From Bacillota bacterium (lineage in GTDB: Bacteria; Bacillota; Clostridia; Lachnospirales; Cellulosilyticaceae), in NCBI GenBank assembly GCA_023457875.1, contig JAEXBC010000176.1, positions 1 to 10,659 on the forward strand: a stretch of 10,659 nt of DNA, read 5' to 3'. Both the position numbers and the translations under genes were made by a program. How positions within the stretch are numbered: position 1 is the first letter of the stretch; each line of letters begins with the position of its first letter. Shown here piece after piece: positions 4,634-10,659 of this stretch. The notes under the pieces are model-generated. The model was not told the origin of the DNA. It did no database searches and was given only the letters and a program-made list of their open reading frames with translations.

Positions 4634-7174
4634 ATGGATTCAGTTAAATTATTTCCTTTAAAGGAACACATTAGCCTATTAGAACATATTTATGCTCATA
4701 CTGCAGAGGGAAAAGATAAAGAAACCTTAGAAGAGCATTTGATAAAAACTTTATCATATTTTAAAAAGATATATATTGAAAAACAAATAGAAAGCATCAA
4801 GCTAAACTTATATGAGTGTTTAGAAATAAAAGAAGCACAAGAACAAGCCTTATTTGATGAAATGCTTATAAATACTTTTTATATGCATGATCTTGGCAAA
4901 ATAAATATTAATTTTCAATTAAAAAAAATGAGCAATGGTTTTTTTAAGGAGATAGGCGAACGTGAAATGGGGCACTCGCTTATTTCAGCCGGAATCTACA
5001 TAGAATACTTCTTAAATAGGATAAAAGAGCTAAGGCTACCTAGAAAGCAACAAGAAAAGAGCTTGGCATGGATGATGTTTAATGCTTATGTTATTTCTAA
5101 GCATCATTCATCACTAGGTGTATTTAGTTCATTTAAAGGTGAACTTGATAATTTATATAAAAATTACAAAAAAGAAGGAAAACGATTTCGCTTATATAAA
5201 GGAGAGTTTGTAATTCATTCTAACTTATTAGATTGTCTATTTAATAATATAGATGTTCAAATGAAGGAAAGAAAGCAAAACTGGGACAATGCCTATTATT
5301 ATATCTATATGAAATTAGTATATTCTCTTCTTGTGGCTTGTGATTTTTACGCCACTTCAGATTATATGGAGGGAGAAGCTGTCCATGAGATAGGGACATT
5401 AAAGAACTACGAGCTTTGGCAACATACTTATCAAGAGGGGGAGACATATAAGGCAATACAAGAATATAAAGTTAAAAGAGAAGCTCAAAAAATAGATTTA
5501 AATAATGTAGCAAATATTAATATATTACGAAGTGAGATGTTTTTAGAAGCTACAGAAAGCATTAATACATATCAAGATGAGAGTATTTTTTTCTTAGAGG
5601 CACCCACAGGAAGTGGAAAAACCAATACATCCGTTCAGTTAGTTTTTAATTTGTTACAAAAACACAACCTATCAAAGGTATTTTATGTTTTTCCATTTAA
5701 TACATTAGTTGAGCAAACTCAAAAAAGCATAAGTGCGATTTTTAAAAGTAGTCCCGATTTGAGTGATAAGATAGTTGTTGTTAACTCTCTTACACCGCTC
5801 ATTCAAAAAGGGGAAGAAGAGGATGAAGAAAAAGATATTAACTATAATAAGGTTATTTTAGACCGTCAGTTTTTTCATTATCCGTTTGTCATTACAAGTC
5901 ATGTTCAGCTATTTAATTTATTATTTGGTGTGGGAAGAGAAGATGGTGTGGCACAATATCAACTCATTAATAGTGTAATTGTTCTTGATGAGATTCAGTC
6001 TTACAAAAATATTATTTGGACAGAGATTATAGCTTTTTTAAGAACTTATAGTAAGTTGTTTAATATGAAAATCATTATTATGTCGGCTACCTTACCACCG
6101 CTTGGAAAGCTACTTGACGATAACAAATCCATTGTTTCATTAATCACAAATAGAGATAAATATTTTAATCATACCCTATTTAAAAATAGAGTTAGATTAG
6201 AATACGATTTACTTAACAAAGAGGATGTTTATGAAACGCTACTGGATTGTGTGGCTCAAGTGATTAGAACAGATACAAAAAAAGTTTTAGTAGAATTTAT
6301 AAAGAAAAAAACTGCCATTCATTTTTATAATGACTTACTACAACGATTACAGGAAGAAGGAATAGAACATGAGCTTTTATTATTGACAGGTGACGATAGT
6401 AAATGGGAAAGAGAGCGTTGTATAGAAAAGGTTAATCAGGAAAATCAGATTACTTTAATAGCTACGCAGATAATAGAAGCAGGTGTAGATATTGACATGG
6501 ATATTGGGTTTAAGGATATTTCTTTGCTTGATGCAGAGGAACAGTTTATTGGTAGGGTTAATAGATCTTGTAAAAAGTCAAATTCATGTGTGTATTTCTT
6601 TAATTTAGATGAAGCAAGAATCTTATATAAAAAGGATTACAGAAAAAATGAAGAATTTACTTTACTTAACAAGGATATACAAGACATCTTAACAAATAAA
6701 GACTTCGGAAAATACTATGATAAGATTTTACAGTGTATAGAAGAATCTAATCAGCAAAATCATGACCATAGCCTTCTATTCTTTAAAAGTAACACACTGC
6801 CGGCCTTGGATTTTAGGGCAGTCAAAAAACATATGAAATTAATAGATGAAGAGCTATATCCGATTACAGTGTTTTTAGGACTTCAAATCTCATTTTTACA
6901 AGAAGGAAAAGAAATAATATTAGATGGTAGAGAGGTGTGGAGAAAATATAGGGACTTAGTACTTGATAAAAAATTAAAGTATGCTGAAAAGAAAGTCAAA
7001 CTATCTTGCTTAAGAGAAGAAATGAGTTGTTTTATGTGGAAGGTTAAAAGTTGTCAAGTGTCGTATGACGAGATGATTGGAGATATCTACTATATTGAAC
7101 AAGGTGAATCCTACATTGAAAATGGGAAGTTTAATAGAGAAAAGATCAGTAATGATTCATATGAAATACTATAG
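4634..7174 (+). CDS. cas3: Cas3 HD nuclease-helicase
   Basis: The 846-residue single-chain Cas3 is recruited to target-bound Cascade, nicks the displaced strand and degrades it while moving 3' to 5'. The HD nuclease is at the N-terminus: histidines near residue 17-22, His85-Asp86 in MHDLGK, His114 in MGHSLISA, and His157-His158 in KHHSS. The SF2 helicase follows: Walker A APTGSGKT (323-330), the Walker B box DEIQ (452-455), SAT (484-486), TQIIEAGVDID (611-621) and the arginine-finger motif QFIGRVNR (637-644). I chose ATG 4634 because AAAGGAG ends 9 nt before it. GTG 4631 is nearly as good. The frame stays open to a GTG at 4607, but that lies within the terminator stem and before the ribosome binding site, so it is not a real start. 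All catalytic motifs are present, so it appears active. Confidence 0.96.
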   Translation: MDSVKLFPLKEHISLLEHIYAHTAEGKDKETLEEHLIKTLSYFKKIYIEKQIESIKLNLYECLEIKEAQEQALFDEMLINTFYMHDLGKININFQLKKMSNGFFKEIGEREMGHSLISAGIYIEYFLNRIKELRLPRKQQEKSLAWMMFNAYVISKHHSSLGVFSSFKGELDNLYKNYKKEGKRFRLYKGEFVIHSNLLDCLFNNIDVQMKERKQNWDNAYYYIYMKLVYSLLVACDFYATSDYMEGEAVHEIGTLKNYELWQHTYQEGETYKAIQEYKVKREAQKIDLNNVANINILRSEMFLEATESINTYQDESIFFLEAPTGSGKTNTSVQLVFNLLQKHNLSKVFYVFPFNTLVEQTQKSISAIFKSSPDLSDKIVVVNSLTPLIQKGEEEDEEKDINYNKVILDRQFFHYPFVITSHVQLFNLLFGVGREDGVAQYQLINSVIVLDEIQSYKNIIWTEIIAFLRTYSKLFNMKIIIMSATLPPLGKLLDDNKSIVSLITNRDKYFNHTLFKNRVRLEYDLLNKEDVYETLLDCVAQVIRTDTKKVLVEFIKKKTAIHFYNDLLQRLQEEGIEHELLLLTGDDSKWERERCIEKVNQENQITLIATQIIEAGVDIDMDIGFKDISLLDAEEQFIGRVNRSCKKSNSCVYFFNLDEARILYKKDYRKNEEFTLLNKDIQDILTNKDFGKYYDKILQCIEESNQQNHDHSLLFFKSNTLPALDFRAVKKHMKLIDEELYPITVFLGLQISFLQEGKEIILDGREVWRKYRDLVLDKKLKYAEKKVKLSCLREEMSCFMWKVKSCQVSYDEMIGDIYYIEQGESYIENGKFNREKISNDSYEIL

Positions 7175-7184
7175 GGGGAATTGT

Positions 7185-7676
7185 ATGTTAACAGGAACAC
7201 TGATTAACTATTACTTTCATTGTATGCGACAATGTTGGCTACATGGAAATCGCATCAACCTAGAAGATAATAGTGAAGACGTAAAAATAGGAAAAGCAAT
7301 CCATGAAGTAAAAGAACAGCAGGGCACAAATACTGAACTGGAAATTGAACATATAAAAATTGATAAGCTCACTAAAGACTATTTAGTAGAAATTAAGAAA
7401 TCTGATGCTGATATAGAGGCTGTAACATGGCAGACCTTATATTATTTGAAAGTATTAAAATCTAAAGGCATTGAGAGAAAGGGAAAAATAGAGTTTATTG
7501 AAAAGAACAAGAGCCAAAACAAAATAGTCTACGTAGAACTTACTTCAGACAAGGAACAAGTTCTAGAACGTATTGAAAAAGAGATAGAAGAATTGTTTCA
7601 AAAAGATGTGCCCAGTGTAAATATTAAGATGTCAAAGTGTAAAAAATGTGCGTATTTTGAGTACTGTAATATTTAA
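7185..7676 (+). CDS. cas4: Cas4, RecB-like nuclease with iron-sulfur cluster
   Basis: The 163-residue protein trims prespacers and helps Cas1-Cas2 choose those with a proper PAM and orientation. The cluster ligands are an N-terminal cysteine (Cys13 or Cys17) and Cys152, Cys155 and Cys161 at the C-terminus. The RecB nuclease residues are visible: His40 in GKAIHE, Asp60, Glu69-x-Lys71 in VEIKK, and Gln83 with Tyr86-Tyr87 in WQTLYYLK. The frame is open upstream into cas3 (from 7077), but the start at 7185 (MLTGTLINYY) fits the family and has AGGGGG 6-7 nt before it, overlapping the cas3 stop. It lies 10 nt after cas3, in the adaptation half of the operon. Confidence 0.93.
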   Translation: MLTGTLINYYFHCMRQCWLHGNRINLEDNSEDVKIGKAIHEVKEQQGTNTELEIEHIKIDKLTKDYLVEIKKSDADIEAVTWQTLYYLKVLKSKGIERKGKIEFIEKNKSQNKIVYVELTSDKEQVLERIEKEIEELFQKDVPSVNIKMSKCKKCAYFEYCNI

Positions 7677-7724
7677 GGATTTGAGGTCAAAGAACAGATT
7701 AAGTAAACAAAAGGGGATGAGTAT

Positions 7725-8723
7725 ATGGGGAGTACAAGATACATTACATCTATGGGCTCACTGACAAAAAAAGATAATTCACTATGCTTTAGAAAAGATA
7801 ATAAAAACATATATATTCCGATAGAAAATACAAAAGAAATATTTTGTTTGAATGAAGTAAGCCTAAATAGCAAGCTGCTAGATTTTTTGAGTTCACAAAG
7901 AATAGTTGTTCACTTTTTCAATTATTATGGAGGGTATAGTGGTAGCTACTATCCAAAGGATTATTTGCTTAGCGGGAAGTTATTAATTAAACAAGTTGAA
8001 GCATATGATACCAAAAGAATACCTATTGCAAAGGCTATTGTAAAAGGAATAGGTCAAAATATCCTTTACGTTTTAAATCATTACTACAAGCATGATATTA
8101 GAGAAGTGAAGGATGTGCTGCACTATATTAGATTTGAATTCAATAAGAAGCTTGAGCAGGCAGAAAAAATAGAGCAGATTATGCAAGTAGAAGGTGAGGT
8201 ATGGCAGAAATTTTATGGCAGCATAAAATACATTTTGCCAGAAGAATTTGCTATGAATAGCAGAGTGAAAAGACCACCTGATAATCCTATAAACGCACTT
8301 ATCTCATTTGGTAATAGTTTGTTGTATTCTAAGACAGTAACAACTATTTACCATACCCATTTAGAACAGCGAATTAGTTTTTTGCACACTCCAACAGAAA
8401 GAAGATTTTCATTAAGTCTAGATATAAGTGAAGTTTTTAAACCGATACTTGTATTTAGGACAATTTTTGAATTAGTAAACAGAAAACGATTAAAGATAGA
8501 GAAACATTTCGAAAAGAAAGTAAACTATTGCTTACTTAATGAAGAAGGTAGAAAAATCTTTATTGAAGCTTTTGAAGAAAGGCTTCAAAGTACTTTTGAA
8601 CATCCACATCTAAAACGAAAGGTTTCCTATTATCATGCTATCAAACTAGATTGTTATAAATTAATTAAGACAATTTTAGAAGACAAAGACTTTAAGCCTT
8701 TTGATATGGGAGAAAAACAATGA
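7725..8723 (+). CDS. cas1: Cas1 integrase of type I-B
   Basis: The 332-residue protein forms the integrase complex with Cas2 and inserts new spacers at the leader end of the array. The metal-binding residues are in place: Glu156 in QVEGEVW, His221 in SFLHTP, and Asp233/Glu236 in SLDISEVFKP. The N-terminal beta domain and the helical C-terminal domain are full length. The start ATG has AAGGGGATGA upstream with about 8 nt spacing. A 48-nt gap without a terminator separates it from cas4, and its stop overlaps cas2 (ATGA). Confidence 0.96.
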   Translation: MGSTRYITSMGSLTKKDNSLCFRKDNKNIYIPIENTKEIFCLNEVSLNSKLLDFLSSQRIVVHFFNYYGGYSGSYYPKDYLLSGKLLIKQVEAYDTKRIPIAKAIVKGIGQNILYVLNHYYKHDIREVKDVLHYIRFEFNKKLEQAEKIEQIMQVEGEVWQKFYGSIKYILPEEFAMNSRVKRPPDNPINALISFGNSLLYSKTVTTIYHTHLEQRISFLHTPTERRFSLSLDISEVFKPILVFRTIFELVNRKRLKIEKHFEKKVNYCLLNEEGRKIFIEAFEERLQSTFEHPHLKRKVSYYHAIKLDCYKLIKTILEDKDFKPFDMGEKQ

Positions 8724-9013
8724 GTGTAAAAAAACAATATAATTTTAACTATGCATTTGTAGTATATGATGTGAATGAAAAGCGAGTAGCAAAAGTATTT
8801 AAGGTGTGCAAGAAATATTTGTCACATTTTCAAAAATCGGTATTTAGAGGTGATATTACCCCATCAAAATTAATATCACTAAAACAAAATTTAAAAAAGG
8901 TTATTAATGAAGACGAGGATTTTATTTGTATAATTAAGCTCATCAATGATTCTGTATTTGAAGAAGAGATTATGGGTGGAAAACCTCAAAATGGTGAGGA
9001 TCTTATTCTATAA
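8720..9013 (+). CDS. cas2: Cas2, structural partner of Cas1
   Basis: The 97-residue protein has the small ferredoxin-like fold of Cas2, with Asp17 at the end of the first strand (FVVYDVN), the residue usually linked with metal binding. A dimer bridges two Cas1 dimers and sets the spacer length. It overlaps cas1 by 4 nt. The basic segment after residue 20, including KVFKVCKKYLSHFQKSVFRG, matches the family. It is the last gene of the operon, and no clear terminator follows it before the CRISPR leader. Confidence 0.95.
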   Translation: MSVKKQYNFNYAFVVYDVNEKRVAKVFKVCKKYLSHFQKSVFRGDITPSKLISLKQNLKKVINEDEDFICIIKLINDSVFEEEIMGGKPQNGEDLIL

Positions 9014-9190
9014 AATATCCCAACCATTGTATGATGAAATATAGCACAACGCCTGGAATATCAAAGTTTTATAATGATTCGTATTGATTTTTTTTACTTT
9101 AGTTGAATTACTGGTATAGATGTGCTAAAGTTATTGCAATATCAACAAAAATCTTACCTTCATGAAAATGAAAATATTGATTTTTATGAG
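9014..9190 (+). promoter_or_regulatory. CRISPR leader
   Basis: This AT-rich, gene-free stretch of 177 bp lies between cas2 and the first repeat, on the side opposite the repeat's ATTGAAAT end, which is the correct leader position. It should hold the array promoter and the sequences read by Cas1-Cas2. The 11-bp word TATTGATTTTT occurs twice, at 9082-9092 and at 9175-9185, the latter ending 5 bp before the first repeat. No strong hairpin or open reading frame is visible. Confidence 0.8.
9103..9131 (+). promoter_or_regulatory. Candidate array promoter in the leader
   Basis: TTGAAT (9103-9108) and TAAAGT (9126-9131) are 17 bp apart, each matching the sigma-A consensus at 4 of 6 bases. Transcription would start about 50 nt before the first repeat. 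A rival pair is TTTACT (9093-9098) with TATAGA (9115-9120) at 16 bp. Neither is strong. Confidence 0.3.
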
Positions 9191-10659
9191 GCAGAACCTT
9201 AACATTCGATGTATTGAAATATGTCTTTTTTTATGCGTTCTAACTCTTCTTTTAGCAGAACCTTAACATTCGATGTATTGAAATACATCTTTTGATTCAT
9301 GTAACCTAACATCATTTACGCAGAACCTTAACATTCGATGTATTGAAATTGGCTGAGAACGGTAAAGACGTCAATGCCGTTAGAGCAGAACCTTAACATT
9401 CGATGTATTGAAATAGCAGAATGACAAGGACCTAGTGTCTGGGAGAGAGGCAGAACCTTAACATTCGATGTATTGAAATTTAAATACTATTTCATCCAAA
9501 ATTTTGATGTGAGGCAGAACCTTAACATTCGATGTATTGAAATTAAGCTGTTGGAATAGTAGATTGTAAAAACTCTGCCCGCAGAACCTTAACATTCGAT
9601 GTATTGAAATAAGGCTTCGACGTCTTTCTCAAAGAAATCTATAATAGCAGAACCTTAACATTCGATGTATTGAAATCAGTTAAGCCTTTCAGTACCTATG
9701 AAGCCACTACATGCAGAACCTTAACATTCGATGTATTGAAATTGCTCGCATATGTCAAAATAAGTCTTAATAAATGCGCAGAACCTAAACATTCGATGTA
9801 TTGAAATCCTACTTTTTTTCGAGTCAAGCATTTCACTCGAATGCAGAACCTTAACATTCGATGTATTGAAATATCGGCAAAATACCATCTTTAGGACTGC
9901 CAGGACCAGCAGAACCTTAACATTCGATGTATTGAAATATACATTTTTGATATATTTATCTAATATTTAAGAAAGCAGAACCTTAACATTCGATGTATTG
10001 AAATGCATTATCAGTTTGAGTAACAGGCAATTCAGTTACGCAGAACCTTAACATTCGATGTATTGAAATTCGCCGATACTTTCACGGTCAATGAGAGAAT
10101 TCTTCGCAGAACCTTAACATTCGATGTATTGAAATGTGCATAGCTTGTCTACTATATTGCACTCACCTTCACGCAGAACCTTAACATTCGATGTATTGAA
10201 ATCACTCACTACAACTTCTCCTGCTCTTAGTTTATAGCAGAACCTTAACATTCGATGTATTGAAATATCTCTGAATAGCTTAATATTCTTTTTAATCTCT
10301 TGCAGAACCTTAACATTCGATGTATTGAAATTAAGCTGTTGGATTTACTTGTTTTAAGAACTCAGCGCAGAACCTTAACATTCGATGTATTGAAATTCTG
10401 CTCTTTACTAAGTGTAATATTTTGTCCATCCAGCAGAACCTAAACATTCGATGTATTGAAATACAACTTCTATGAGTTGCAACAACTTGCTTTTCTTGCA
10501 GAACCTTAACATTCGATGTATTGAAATTTATCAATGAAAGGGAAAACCTTATTTATCTGCAGGCAGAACCTTAACATTCGATGTATTGAAATATAAATCC
10601 ATAAACGAACTTGAATCCATGCGTATAGCAGAACCTTAACATTCGATGTATTGAAATAT
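9191..10659 (+). CRISPR. Type I-B CRISPR array, 23 repeats and 22 complete spacers, continuing past the window
   Basis: The 30-bp repeat begins GCAGAACC and ends ATTGAAAT. Repeats start at 9191, 9255, 9320, 9385, 9450, 9514, 9581, 9647, 9713, 9778, 9843, 9909, 9975, 10040, 10106, 10173, 10237, 10302, 10367, 10433, 10498, 10563 and 10628. Spacers are in order 34, 35, 35, 35, 34, 37, 36, 36, 35, 35, 36, 36, 35, 36, 37, 34, 35, 35, 36, 35, 35 and 35 bp. Repeat positions 12-22 form a small hairpin (ACAT, loop TCG, ATGT). Cas6 cleavage directly after it gives the 8-nt handle AUUGAAAU usual for type I-B, so the array is read on the + strand from the leader at 9014-9190. All repeats are identical except those at 9778 and 10433, which share a T-to-A change at position 10, outside the stem. 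The last repeat is perfect, so the array's end is not in view. Spacers 6 and 18 are related. Confidence 0.99.

Noticed and set aside
7077..7184. Longer cas4 reading frame starting inside cas3.
   Set aside because: The first 36 residues do not fit Cas4, and the ATG at 7185 has a good ribosome binding site and the expected MLTGTLINYYFHC start.
10136..10172. GTGCA/TGCAC inverted repeat in spacer 15.
   Set aside because: It is a 5-bp arm separated by a long loop, and likely a chance property of the captured sequence.
10331..10534. Open frame on the minus strand within the array (67 codons).
   Set aside because: It is made of repeats and spacers, and repeated words such as ISIHRM come from the CRISPR repeat itself. 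It is not a gene.

Overview
This window holds a complete type I-B CRISPR-Cas locus, all on the + strand, from a low-GC Gram-positive anaerobe. The very AT-rich sequence, the strong GGAGG-type ribosome binding sites and the closeness of the Cas proteins to clostridial type I-B families point to Clostridia. The species cannot be named from the sequence.

Layout: positions 1-451 are non-coding and lead into the operon cas6 (452-1144), cas8b (1160-2893), cas7 (2886-3842), cas5 (3839-4585), cas3 (4634-7174), cas4 (7185-7676), cas1 (7725-8723) and cas2 (8720-9013). A leader of about 177 bp follows (9014-9190). After it comes a CRISPR array with 23 repeats of 30 bp and 22 complete spacers (9191-10657), which runs off the window end. 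A 13-bp perfect hairpin with a T-run sits between cas5 and cas3. It separates the effector genes (cas6-cas8b-cas7-cas5) from the nuclease and adaptation genes (cas3-cas4-cas1-cas2). Inside cas8b there is a very strong ribosome binding site before an in-frame GTG, which would yield a separate 129-residue small subunit (Cas11b).

How the parts work together: the leader drives the array transcript. Cas6 cuts each repeat at the base of a short hairpin, leaving the 8-nt handle AUUGAAAU. Cas8b, Cas7, Cas5 and the internal Cas11b form Cascade around the crRNA, and Cas3 (HD nuclease plus helicase) degrades the target. Cas1, Cas2 and Cas4 add new spacers at the leader end.

The most notable item is in the non-coding stretch before cas6. 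Two degenerate copies of the CRISPR repeat (253-282 and 303-332) flank a 20-nt pseudo-spacer, in the same orientation as the array. Both keep the Cas6 hairpin stem. Only the first keeps the crRNA handle, as expected for a stand-alone crRNA-like RNA. The pseudo-spacer resembles the promoter-like palindrome just upstream and, less well, the cas6 5' untranslated region. This looks like a mini-CRISPR regulator of the CreA/CreR kind, in which Cascade silences a promoter instead of cutting. The target assignment is inference.
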